A program made the position numbers and the translations under genes. This document shows, in pieces, positions 40,916 to 50,300 of a stretch of 64,000 nucleotides of DNA. Under the pieces are notes generated by a model. It was not told the DNA's origin, ran no database searches, and worked only from the letters and a program-made list of their open reading frames with translations. Positions within the stretch are counted from its first letter, which is position 1, and each line of letters starts with the position of its first letter. Origin of the DNA: DASRDU01 sp035560235 (GTDB lineage: Bacteria > Acidobacteriota > Blastocatellia > RBC074). The stretch covers positions 1 to 64,000 of the forward strand of contig DATMAG010000113.1 in the NCBI GenBank assembly GCA_035560235.1, in the 5' to 3' direction.

Positions 40916-42841
40916 GTGAAAAAAAACTGTCTGACCATCATTCTTTCAGCCATCGCCGTTCTGTTTTCAGCGACTGCGGCGGCCGCTGAAACCTATACGG
41001 CCACAGTTGCGCTGAGTCCTGCCAGCGAAGTTCCACCGATTCAGAATCTCAATGCTTCAGGCACAACGATTCTGACGGTCAATGTCGTCAGAGATGCAAC
41101 GGGCAACATCGTCACCGGCTCAGTCAACTTTCTGACGAATTTCAGCTTTCCGGCGAGCGTCTCGATCACCGGTCATCACATTCACGAGGGCGCGTCCACC
41201 GTCAACGGGCCGGTCAGAATCAATACCGCCATCTCCGGCTCGTCGCCGCTCGTCTTTGCGAATGGGAAAGGGATGATCAATATCAGCGTAACGGGCATTG
41301 ATCCGGCTGTCCTGGGCCGCCTGCTGGCCAATCCGGCGGGCTTTTATGTCAACCTGCACACTACTGACAATGCAGGCGGCGCGATTCGCGGGCAGATCAC
41401 CACGCTGATCGAAATGCTGGCTGACACTATCGCTATGACGACAGCCAGTGAGGTTCCGCCTGTGACGACAGTCAACGCAAGCGGCACGGGCACGATCACT
41501 GTCAATCCGAAGCGTGATCCTGCGACCGGCGCGATTACCGGCGGTTCGGTGACTTTTACGGTCAGCTTCAATTTTCCGGGCAGCGTGACCATTACCGGGC
41601 TGCACATTCATCAGGCTCCGGCAGGAACCAACGGCTCCGTAGTCATCAACACCGGTATTTCGGGAGCAAATCCGGTCACGTCAGCGAGCGGCACGGGCAT
41701 CCTCAACTACACTGTTCCGAACGTCAATGCGACCCTGCTTCAGAACCTGCTCAGCAATCCGGCGGGGTTCTATGTCAATCTGCACACTACCACTAATCCG
41801 GGCGGCGTCATCAGAGGGCAACTGGTGTCATTTGAAAAGCCGCCGATCATCGAGCAGGTGTCACCGCTGGTCGTTCAGACCGGTTCGAGTTCGACTCTGA
41901 CGCTGACCGGAGTCGGCTTCGGTTCAACTGCCGCCGTGCTGGTCAACGGGCAGATCGTCCCGGCGGTTTATGACGGCTCGAACAATCCAGGCCAGTTGAC
42001 GAACGTTCCAATTCCCGCCGCGCTGCTCGCCAGTCCCGGCACAGTGACTGTTCAGGTGCAGGACTTCAGCGGCACGCTCTCAGCGCCGCGCACTGTCACA
42101 GTCGCTGCCGCCGCAGGCATTAACAGCGTGGCTGCGACAACGGTTGATCCGGTTCGCTATCAGACGGCGGTCGCGCCTGAGTCAATCGCGGCACTCTTCG
42201 GCACCAGCCTCGCGACAACAACCGTGACGGCGACATCTGTTCCGCTGCCGACCTCGCTCGATGGCACATCGGTCTATGTGAACGGAGAGGCCGCGCCGCT
42301 CTTTTTCGTTTCGCCCGGTCAGATCAACTATCAGATTCCGCCGGGCGTTGCGCCGGGCACCGCGAATGTGGTGGTCGTTGATAAAAACGGCAACGTGTCG
42401 CAGGGTCAGGCCAACGTAGTGCCGAGCATCGCCAGCATCTTTACGATGAAACCTGACGGCACCGGCGCTCCGGCGGCTCTGGCCGCGCAGAATACGGCCA
42501 CGCCTGTGTTCAATCTCACGCTCGGCAATCCCGACGGCACTCCGGTGCAGCTCGATCTGGGCGAAAACGGAGTGATCGTCGCGCTCTTTGCCACCGGGCT
42601 GCGCTTTGCGCCGAACACTGATCGCAGCGCCCAGAACGGAGTCGCTGAATCGGTCAGCATCACCATCGGCGGAACAGCCGTCACACCCGGCCCGCTTTTC
42701 GCCGGGCCGCAGGGCACCTTCGTCGGCGTGGATCAGATCAACTTCATCATTCCGACCTCATTTGCCGGAAAGGGCGAAGTTGACATGGTCGTCACTGTTG
42801 ACGGCAAGGCCTCAAACACGCTCAGGATCAATCTGAAGTAG
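40916..42841 (+). CDS. Secreted protein with two CHRD domains, IPT/TIG and TIGR03437 domain
   Basis: 641 residues from GTG at 40916 (GGAGGG 5 nt upstream). A signal peptide spans 1-25 (LTIILSAIAVLFSATAAAAE). Two CHRD domains follow (about 25-160 and 170-305), each with S(P)ASEVPP, ITGHHIHEG or ITGLHIHQA, and NPAGFYVNLHTT.N.GG.IRGQ; CHRD was named from chordin and is common in bacterial secreted proteins. An IPT/TIG-like segment (about 310-395, SSSTLTLTGVGFGSTAAVLV) and a TIGR03437 domain (about 400-641, PLFFVSPGQINYQIPPG, GPQGTFVGVDQINFIIP) complete it. No enzyme motif is seen. An extracellular role with a shared export or anchoring domain is inferred from the family. It is divergent from the ABC gene. 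Confidence 0.87.
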   Translation: MKKNCLTIILSAIAVLFSATAAAAETYTATVALSPASEVPPIQNLNASGTTILTVNVVRDATGNIVTGSVNFLTNFSFPASVSITGHHIHEGASTVNGPVRINTAISGSSPLVFANGKGMINISVTGIDPAVLGRLLANPAGFYVNLHTTDNAGGAIRGQITTLIEMLADTIAMTTASEVPPVTTVNASGTGTITVNPKRDPATGAITGGSVTFTVSFNFPGSVTITGLHIHQAPAGTNGSVVINTGISGANPVTSASGTGILNYTVPNVNATLLQNLLSNPAGFYVNLHTTTNPGGVIRGQLVSFEKPPIIEQVSPLVVQTGSSSTLTLTGVGFGSTAAVLVNGQIVPAVYDGSNNPGQLTNVPIPAALLASPGTVTVQVQDFSGTLSAPRTVTVAAAAGINSVAATTVDPVRYQTAVAPESIAALFGTSLATTTVTATSVPLPTSLDGTSVYVNGEAAPLFFVSPGQINYQIPPGVAPGTANVVVVDKNGNVSQGQANVVPSIASIFTMKPDGTGAPAALAAQNTATPVFNLTLGNPDGTPVQLDLGENGVIVALFATGLRFAPNTDRSAQNGVAESVSITIGGTAVTPGPLFAGPQGTFVGVDQINFIIPTSFAGKGEVDMVVTVDGKASNTLRINLK

Positions 42842-42857
42842 AAAAACTGAGCAGGCA

Positions 42858-42953
42858 GGACAGCTTCAGCGCAGAGAAGTAAAGAGCGCAAACTCGCAGC
42901 GCAAAGGCAGGACGATCCTTTGTGCGCTTTGCTTCCCTGCGTTGAAGCTGTCC
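42858..42953. repeat. Palindromic intergenic repeat, family B, copy 2
   Basis: The arms 42858-42892 and 42918-42953 are inverted copies over about 35 nt with about five mismatches (GGACAGCTTCA.CGCAG.GAAG core). They contain the GAAG.AAAG.GC.CAAA theme of the copy at 31004-31071. It lies 16 nt after the stop of the CHRD/TIGR03437 gene. Confidence 0.75.
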
Positions 42954-43034
42954 GCGACAACTTTTCGGGAGAACGGCGCGAATTGATTGTTTCCTCTCAG
43001 CAGCGGCCCCGCTCCGGATTCACAGGATTGCAAT

Positions 43035-43373
43035 ATGTTCAGACTGCTTCTTCTCTTCCTGAGCGGTGGCGCGACCCTGATGCTGCTCGCGCTGCCTGCG
43101 CTGCTGCGCCTGCTTCCTCCGAATTCGATCTTTGGCGTCTGCGTCGGAGCCGCGCTGAAAAGTCCGGCGCTCTGGTATGAAATCAATCAGGGCGCGGGTC
43201 GGCGTATGTTCAGGGCCGGAGTCGTCACGATTATTTTTGCCCTCGGTCTTTACTGCATTCCCGGCCTCAGCACTGGCGCGTATTACGCGAGTTGCGCCAT
43301 TGTGATGATGGGAATGTTCGTTTCCGGTCTGGTCAAGACTGCCCGCCACCTCAACCATTACAATCACAAATAA
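43035..43373 (+). CDS. SdpI-like small membrane protein
   Basis: 112 residues with three hydrophobic segments (about 3-25, 55-72 and 78-98). The FGVCVGAALKSPALWYEINQGAGRRMF stretch (about 33-59, first part FGVCVGAALKSPALWY) resembles the SdpI family, where a (I/V)R(T)xxTLKSexxW motif precedes a helix; the first Arg is not present here. SdpI proteins confer immunity to the SdpC toxin in Bacillus, but most homologues have no known role and no toxin gene is seen nearby. AGGA lies about 7 nt before the ATG at 43035. A longer open frame upstream lacks an SD. Confidence 0.65.
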   Translation: MFRLLLLFLSGGATLMLLALPALLRLLPPNSIFGVCVGAALKSPALWYEINQGAGRRMFRAGVVTIIFALGLYCIPGLSTGAYYASCAIVMMGMFVSGLVKTARHLNHYNHK

Positions 43374-43557
43374 ACGCGACGGACAGCGGGCTGTCAGTGC
43401 GCTGTCCATTGCTGCATACGCCATAGTCCTGCCTGTCCGGTCTTGACCGTCCCTGCGGCTTCATTGAAGATACTCAGCCGTCACGCGATCTCACCTCTGT
43501 AATTTTCATGACAACGCACAGCCTCGGCTGTGACCCGGAACTGAAGGAGATGAATCA

Positions 43558-46071
43558 ATGAAGCGCCTGCTGGTTATCGTGTTCCTGCTGCTCATGGTCT
43601 GGTCTGTTTCCGCGCAGGAGAGCAGACAGAGCGGTTCGCTTGAAGCGAAGACTGCGAAGCTCAAAAAGCTCGATGGATACATTCCGCTTTACTGGGATGA
43701 GCCGAACGGGAAGATGTGGATGGAAATCTCGCGCTTCAATACAGAGTTCCTCTATCAGGTGTCGCTGCCTGCCGGGATCGGTTCGAATCCCATCGGGCTT
43801 GATCGCGGGCAACTGGGCGGCACGCACGTGGTTTACTTCGAGCGCGTCGGGCCGAAGGTGCTGCTGATCGAACCGAACTATCGTTACCGCGCGCTCAGCA
43901 ATGACGAAGCCGAACGCCGCGCCGTTGCCGATTCGTTTGCGCGCTCGGTGCTGTGGGGCTTCAAGGTTGAAGCCGCCGAGGGTGACCGCGTGCTGGTTGA
44001 TGCGACGGCGTTTCTGCTGCGCGATGCGCACGGCGTGGCCGAACGGTTGCGCGGCAGCCGTCAGGGCAGCTTTCGCTTTGATGAATCGCGCAGCACCTTT
44101 TACCTGCCGCGCACGAAAGGTTTCCCGAAAAATACAGAGGTCGAAACCATCATCACGCTGGCCGGTGATGAACCCGGCGGATTGCTGCGCAACGTGACGC
44201 CGACACCGCAGTCAGTGACCGTGCGCGAGCATCATTCATTCGTCGAACTGCCCGATAACAATTACAAGCCGCGCGAATATGACCCGCGCGTCAGCGCGAT
44301 GCCGCTGATGTTTTACGATTACGCCTCGCCGTTCGACACGCCGATTGAAAAGCGCTGGATTCGTCGTCATCGTCTGCAGAAGAAAGACCCGCAGGCCGCC
44401 GTCTCAGAGCCGGTGAAACCGATTGTCTATTACGTTGATAACGGCGTGCCGGAACCGATTCGCAGCGCGCTTCTGGAAGGCGCGTCGTGGTGGAATCAGG
44501 CCTTTGAAGCTGCCGGATTCAGAAATGCCTTTCAGGTCAGAGTGCTGCCGCCCGATGCCGACCCGATGGACATTCGCTACAACATGATCAACTGGGTGCA
44601 TCGTTCGACGCGCGGCTGGTCGTATGGCTCGGCGGTCACTGATCCGCGCACAGGTGAAATCATCAAGGGCAACGTCTCGCTCGGTTCGCTGCGCATTCGT
44701 CAGGATGTGCTGCTCGGCACCGGAATGATTCCGCCCGGAACCGCGATGGGCGACAGGCGCAACCGCATGGAGGAAGAATGCGAGGCCGCGTACTCGCCCG
44801 AGGCCGATTACCTGACAGTAGCAATCGCAGGCGATCCGGCAACCGATTCAACCGCGATGGCGCTCGCCCGCATTCGTCAGTTGTCGGCGCACGAAGTCGG
44901 ACACACGCTCGGTTTCGCGCATAACTTTGCGGCGAGTTCATACGGTCGCGGCTCGGTGATGGATTACCCCGCGCCCTGGGTTGAAATCAGAAACGGAAAG
45001 CTCGATCTCTCGAACGCCTACGCGGTCGGCATCGGTGAATTCGACAAGTTCGCGGTGAAGTTCGCTTACGCTGAATTTGCGCCCGGCGCGAATGAAAAGG
45101 CTGAACTCGAAAAGATCATTCAGCAGGGCCTGAGCGACGGAATGCTTTTCATTGATGACGGAGACGCGCGCGGCGTCGGCACGGCGCATCCGCTGGCGAG
45201 CGTGTGGGACAATGGTTCGGACGCCATTGCCACGCTGCGGCACGAAATGGAAGTGCGGCGCATCGGGCTGAAGAATTTTGGCCTCGGCAGCATCGCCGCC
45301 GGTCAGCCGATCTCAGCGCTTGAAGCGAAACTGCTGCCGCTTTATCTGCATCATCGCTATCAACTGATCGCCGCCGCAAAATCGCTCGGCGGGCTGTATT
45401 TCACTTACGCAGTCAAAACCGCAACCGGCCCGAGTCCGGCGAAGTTTCGTGAGATCGTTCCGGCTGAACGTCAGCGCGAAGCGCTCAGAGCAATTCTCGA
45501 CACGATCAAAGTCGAAGAACTCGCCATTCCGCAGCACATCCTCAATCTGATCCCGCCGGTTGCAACGGGCTACGAAGGCGGCACGGCGGAGTATTTCAGC
45601 CGCCGCACCGATCCGGCTTTTGACCCGCTCGCCGCCGCGACAATTGCGGCTGATCTGGCGCTCGACGCGCTGCTTGATCCGAACCGCGCCGCGCGCCTGA
45701 TTGATTTTCACGCGCAGCAGCCCGCCACTCCCGATCTGAAGGAAGTGCTTGACGCCATCATCACCGCGACGTGGAAAGCGCCCGCGCCGCAGAACGCTTA
45801 TCACAAAGCCATTCAGCAGTCGGTGCAGAGCCTGACCGTCAGAAGACTGATGGATCTGGCGAGCAATGAAAATGCCTCGCCGCTCGTGCGCGCCGAAGCT
45901 TCAGCCGCGCTGCGCAATCTGAACGGGACGCTCAAAACAACTGCCGGAACCGACGCGCATCGTCGCGCCACGCAGGAAGAGATCGAACGCTTCCTGAATC
46001 GTCCCGACGCCGTCAGACAACCGGCCCGCCCGCTGCCGACGCCGCCGGGCGATCCGATTGGCGGGAAGTAG
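43558..46071 (+). CDS. Exported zinc metalloprotease, DUF5117/DUF4953-type
   Basis: 837 residues with a signal peptide (1-20, ending SVSAQ). The N-terminal part (about 30-180) matches the DUF5117-like domain of large secreted metalloproteases (YIPLYWDEPNGKMWMEI, TEFLYQVSLPAGIGSNPIGLDRGQ kept short). The protease domain has HEVGHTLGFAH (His445, Glu446, His449, His455), the HExxHxxGxxH zinc motif, followed by the SVMDYP Met-turn, so it is metzincin-like. The C-terminal 300 residues are helical (DUF4953-like). AAGGAG lies 8 nt before the ATG. It is probably secreted or outer-membrane-associated; the substrate is unknown. Confidence 0.87.
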   Translation: MKRLLVIVFLLLMVWSVSAQESRQSGSLEAKTAKLKKLDGYIPLYWDEPNGKMWMEISRFNTEFLYQVSLPAGIGSNPIGLDRGQLGGTHVVYFERVGPKVLLIEPNYRYRALSNDEAERRAVADSFARSVLWGFKVEAAEGDRVLVDATAFLLRDAHGVAERLRGSRQGSFRFDESRSTFYLPRTKGFPKNTEVETIITLAGDEPGGLLRNVTPTPQSVTVREHHSFVELPDNNYKPREYDPRVSAMPLMFYDYASPFDTPIEKRWIRRHRLQKKDPQAAVSEPVKPIVYYVDNGVPEPIRSALLEGASWWNQAFEAAGFRNAFQVRVLPPDADPMDIRYNMINWVHRSTRGWSYGSAVTDPRTGEIIKGNVSLGSLRIRQDVLLGTGMIPPGTAMGDRRNRMEEECEAAYSPEADYLTVAIAGDPATDSTAMALARIRQLSAHEVGHTLGFAHNFAASSYGRGSVMDYPAPWVEIRNGKLDLSNAYAVGIGEFDKFAVKFAYAEFAPGANEKAELEKIIQQGLSDGMLFIDDGDARGVGTAHPLASVWDNGSDAIATLRHEMEVRRIGLKNFGLGSIAAGQPISALEAKLLPLYLHHRYQLIAAAKSLGGLYFTYAVKTATGPSPAKFREIVPAERQREALRAILDTIKVEELAIPQHILNLIPPVATGYEGGTAEYFSRRTDPAFDPLAAATIAADLALDALLDPNRAARLIDFHAQQPATPDLKEVLDAIITATWKAPAPQNAYHKAIQQSVQSLTVRRLMDLASNENASPLVRAEASAALRNLNGTLKTTAGTDAHRRATQEEIERFLNRPDAVRQPARPLPTPPGDPIGGK

Positions 46072-46176
46072 TGATAAGATTGCTTCCGGACAGTCAGCCG
46101 TTGGAAACAGGGTTGTCAGAGATGGACGATTTACGAATTGTCCCTGTGGCGTGATCCGTTATTGAGGAGAATGGCG

Positions 46177-46413
46177 ATGGAGACCAGAACAATTGATGTA
46201 CACGAGAACCAGATCAACTTTGCAGAACTGCTCTCGCTGGTGACATCCGGTACTGAGGTCGTATTTACTGAAGGTGATACTCCGCTCGCGCGTCTCATCC
46301 CGGTTGAGAGAAAGGAGAAGTCGCGTATTGCCGGGCTTCACGCTGGTGCGATTCAAACCACAGCAGATTTCGACGAGCCGTTGCCTGAAGACTTCTGGGC
46401 AGGAACGCAATGA
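46177..46413 (+). CDS. Phd/YefM-type antitoxin
   Basis: 78 residues from METRTIDVHENQ, chosen because GAGGAG lies 7 nt upstream of this ATG; an ATG two codons earlier is too close to the SD. The pattern (INFAELLSLVTSGTEVVFTEGDTPLARLIPV) is that of Phd/YefM antitoxins: a strand-helix DNA-binding fold with a C-terminal toxin-binding tail (FDEPLPEDFWAG). The tail end is typical of VapB partners of PIN toxins. Its stop overlaps the toxin start by 4 nt (ATGA). Confidence 0.83.
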   Translation: METRTIDVHENQINFAELLSLVTSGTEVVFTEGDTPLARLIPVERKEKSRIAGLHAGAIQTTADFDEPLPEDFWAGTQ

Positions 46414-46795
46414 AAATACTTCTCGATACACACACCTTTATCTGGTGGGACAGTGCGCCTCACAAACTGTCGCCCGGGCGCTGGCGGCTTGTCAGAATCA
46501 GGCAAATACTCTGTTTCTCAGTGTCGTAAGTGTCTGGGAAATGCAGATCAAACTGCAACTGGGAAGACTGCAGCTTCGGCTGCCTCTGGCCGGGATCATC
46601 AAAAATCAGCAGATGCAGAATGGGATTCAGATTCTCCTGGTCAGGCTTACTCACGTGCTGGCATTGCAGACTCTGCCTCTTTATCACAGTGATCCGTTTG
46701 ATCGCCTGCTGATTGCGCAGGCAATAGTCGGAAAGGCAAAACTGGTCAGTGCCGATACTGCTTTCCCGCAGTACCCGGTTAGCCTGATCTGGTAA
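46410..46795 (+). pseudogene. Frameshifted PIN-domain toxin (VapC-like)
   Basis: From ATG 46410 the frame reads MKILLDTHTFIWWDSAPHKL, then diverges after about residue 23 and stops at about 46530. In another frame the expected PIN sequence continues (ALAACQNQANTLFLSVVSVW, then EMQIKLQLGRL and HSDPFDRLLIAQA, SADTAFPQYPVSLIW) to 46795. The four PIN acids (Asp6, Glu in SVWEMQIK, Asp in DPFDR, Asp in SADTAF) are all present, so a single-base indel near 46465-46485 is the only lesion. It may be a true mutation, an assembly error or a programmed shift. VapC toxins are RNases inhibited by the partner antitoxin; here the antitoxin survives. Confidence 0.8.
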
Positions 46796-46979
46796 TTTAT
46801 GCTCACCTTGCCGCCAGTCATCTGACGGTCATCTGCTGAAGTTCATCAGAGACGCCGAAGCGTGGAAGGCCGCAGGCCTGAGCATCAGGGCTTGCGGGAA
46901 GTTCCCGTTCGTGACAGAGTGGCGCTCCTGATCTGCCACTCATTTCAAACATCACCATCATCAGAGAGGAAGGGAAACG

Positions 46980-47276
46980 ATGCTTGTTCACACAGTCTTT
47001 TTCTGGCTCGACCCGAAACTGAAGCCCGAACAGGTTGCGGAATTTGAAGAGCGGCTGAACCGGCTGCCGACGATCAGCGCAGTGAAATACGGCTTCACCG
47101 GTCGGCCCTCGTCCACCAGTCGCCCGATCATTGACCGGACTTATTCATACGGCCTGACGCTCGTGTTTGAAAACCTGGCGAAACACGACGAGTATCAGGT
47201 TGATCCGCTGCATCAGGAGTTCGTCGAAAAATGCAGTTCAATGTGGCTCAAGGTGACGATCTACGATTTTGAATAA
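46980..47276 (+). CDS. Dabb-domain (stress-responsive alpha/beta-barrel) protein
   Basis: 98 residues, the usual size of a stand-alone Dabb domain. It starts MLVHTVFFWLDPKLKPEQVAE, has a central GLTLVFENLAKHDEYQVDPL and ends HQEFVEKCSSMWLKVTIYDF; this H..FFWL.P......F..L and DYQV..HQ.FV pattern is characteristic. Dimeric alpha/beta barrels of this family have no common reaction. AGGAAGGG precedes the ATG. A bidirectional terminator follows. Confidence 0.9.
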   Translation: MLVHTVFFWLDPKLKPEQVAEFEERLNRLPTISAVKYGFTGRPSSTSRPIIDRTYSYGLTLVFENLAKHDEYQVDPLHQEFVEKCSSMWLKVTIYDFE

Positions 47277-47302
47277 GGGGCGAAAAGGCAGCGCCTGAAA
47301 AA

Positions 47303-47332
47303 GAAGGAGCGGCTCTCGCGGGCCGCTCCTTC
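47303..47332. terminator. Bidirectional intrinsic terminator
   Basis: GAAGGAGCGGC (47303-47313) and GCCGCTCCTTC (47322-47332) are a perfect 11-bp stem with an 8-nt loop, between convergent genes. An A-run on the left (T-run for the minus gene) and a T-rich stretch on the right serve both strands. Confidence 0.85.
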
Positions 47333-47357
47333 GATTTTGACGATCATCTGCGTCAGG

Positions 47358-50300
47358 CTAAAACTCCACACGCATGCCGAACTGAATCCAGCGGCTGCCG
47401 ACAGTACGGCTCGGGGGAGTGAACTGTGAGGTAATCACGCCGAACGCTCGCGGGTTGGTCAGATCGAGTGAGGGGTTGGCGAAGTCCACCTTGTTGAAGA
47501 TATTGAAGAAGTCAAAGGCGAAGGTTACGTTTACGCCATTTTCTCCTCCGATATTGGTCTTCTTGCCCAGGGACATGTCCAGATTCCAGCGCGGCAGGCC
47601 ACGCAACGGATTGGCGCGCCCGGCGCGTCCGTCAGTGCTGACGTTGACGCGGCGGAAGCTGTTGTAAACCTGCTCGGGATTCTTGAACAGGTTCAGTTCC
47701 GAGCCGCGATTTGAAGCTGCGCCATTGACTCCGATGTTGTTTGAGCCGCTGACCCCTTTCTCGACGCTGTTGCCGAATGAGCCTGGATCAGTTGTCGGAA
47801 TCGCGCCGGACGTGAAGCCCAGGAAGAGCGACCCGCCCCAGACCCCCGCACCCTGATTGACGGTCAGGGGATCACCGCTCTGTGCGGTGAAGATCCCGGA
47901 CGTGTACCATCCGCCAAACAGCTTGTTCAGGAAACCGTTCGAGAGATTGAATCGCCTGCCCCTGCCGAACGGCAGTTCGTAATAGCCGGTGACGTTGAGC
48001 AGATGATTGATGTCGAACGGCGAAGGGCCGTACTCAGCGTCGAGATCGAAGTTATTGGCCATCACGCTGGCCGCGTTCTGAATTGCACCGAGCTGATCGA
48101 GCGAACGCGAGAAGGTGTAATTCACAGTGTAGAGCGAGCCTTGCGAGAAGCGTTTCTGCAGGGTCACAAAGGCTGCGTTGTAATTTGAGCGGCCTGTGCT
48201 GGAACGCAAAAAGAGCGTCTGCGCCAGATAGTTGTTGAAAGGAGCCAGGCCGCCCCGCAGCCTTTGCTGGTCTATCGTCAGGAAAATATTGTTGAGGTTC
48301 CCATTGATGATATTGGTTGACTGCGCCGCGGCCAGACCTGCCGTGCAGGCATTCGCCGCTGTGCCCGAGCAAATCGGAGTCCCGCGCAACTGATTTTCAA
48401 ACCAGGGCTGGGCAGTAACATTCGCGGCTGCCGTGCCGCCGCGAATCTGTCTGGCAAGCGCATCGAAGGCCTGGGCGAAAGTTGTGTTCGAGGCCGTGTC
48501 GAGGAAGTTGTACGGAACCTGACCAAAGCTCATGCTCTGCGGCAGTTTGTCCGCGTAACGTCCGACATAACCAACTTCGAGCAGCATGTTGTGTGGCAGT
48601 TCGCGCTGCCAGGTCAGATCAATCGAGTGGTTTTCGCCGACCTGGATCTTCGGGTCAACCTGGAAGGACAAGACTTCAGGGAAGAGAACCAGGTCACGTG
48701 CGGCATAGGGTGGCCCCGCGGCGCCAGGGCGAATGCCCCAGAAGGGAGAGACCGGAATGGACTGCTGCGGCACGACCGGCAGCGGAATCGTTCCGTCAAC
48801 CCCGACACGAAAGCCGTTGACGACGACATTGCTGCTGCTGCTGTTGCAGCCTGCGCCGCCCGTGCCCGTCGCGTTGCAGAGCGGGCCGGTGACATTGATC
48901 GTCTGACCGAAAGCCACCCCCAGCGTCGGAATGATGACGCTCTGCACAGTGTTCTGCCGGTCGAAGACCAGACTGTAACCGCCACGAATGACCGTCTTGC
49001 GCTCGCCGAAAAGTCTGTTCAGCAGCTTGTTGCCGGAACCCGGTGTCCACGCGACTGCCACGCGCGGGCCGATGTTGTTCCAGTCAATGTCGAAGACATC
49101 ACGCTTCGCCTCGTTCACCGGCAGAAAGGCAATCTTCGGGTTGAAGATTCGGCCCTGAGCCGCAGCCTCTTTTCTTTGTCTCAGGTATTCACGTGCGGTC
49201 TGCACCTGAAGCGTCGTGCCATCAACCTGTACGGTCTGACGACCGAGTTTTTCCTTCGGCGGCGTCTGCCAGCCGTAATTGAGTCCGTAAGTCAGCGTCA
49301 GTGACGGGCGGAAGCGCCAGACATCCTGAAAGTAAAATTCGGGCGCCCACAGTTTCGTATCAGCCACCAGCACTTCGCCAAAGGGCAGGGGCTTGAAACT
49401 GGCATCGCGGACAGCCAGCACGCTGATGTTGTCAATCAGACCCAGCGTCGAAGCGAAGAGTCGGTTCCACTGTTGTACGTCACCAGAGGCCAGGCAGTTG
49501 GTTGTAACTCCACCGCCGCAGGTGCGCGGACGATTCGCGTTGGAAATCGTCACCCCGCCGCCGAGGTCTGAATCAATCTGTGCGACCAGCGCGCCCAGGC
49601 TGCCGACCACTTTGTCATCGCGCGTATGGCCGGTTGGCAGATAACGGATGTGAGAGCCGAACGTCATGGTGTGACTGCTCTTCGTCCAGGTCAGATCGGC
49701 GTTGTACTGGAAGATTCTGTTATCGCTGGTCTGCACGCGGGCCACCTGAGTGCCGACATCAATCGGCTCACTGAGCAGGCTCTGCGTGCCGCCAATCGCT
49801 CCGAGATCAAGCGCAATCGGGCCAGCCGATGTATTGGTGCCTGGAATGGCGAGTTTGGCGGCTGAAGTATTTGGCCGCTGGCGATCTGTCGCAGTGCGAT
49901 TTCTGACCCAGCCAAAACGGAACTCGGCAATCAGACTGCTCGTCAGACTGCCGGTGACGCCGGTGCTGACCATGTTCTGGCGCAGTGGAAACTTCTCCAG
50001 ACTCTGAGCATTGCCGCCCTCGATTGAAAGGAGCGTGGAGCCGTTGTTGATTTCGCCGAAGTAACGAAAGGCGGCATCGTAGCGCCATTTTTCAGTGATG
50101 TTGTAATCCACGCGGGCATTGTAATAGTTGTTGGTCAGCGGATTGCCCACGTTGCCGCGATAACCGATGGTGTTAAGTCCGTCGCCTGAACTCGGATCAT
50201 TGCCTGCCGGGAGCTTTGACCACAGGGCAGAAATCGAAGGACTGAGGCCAAGTCCGCGCGGATCGCAGGGCTGATCTCCGGCTGGCCCGCACAAGGTGGA

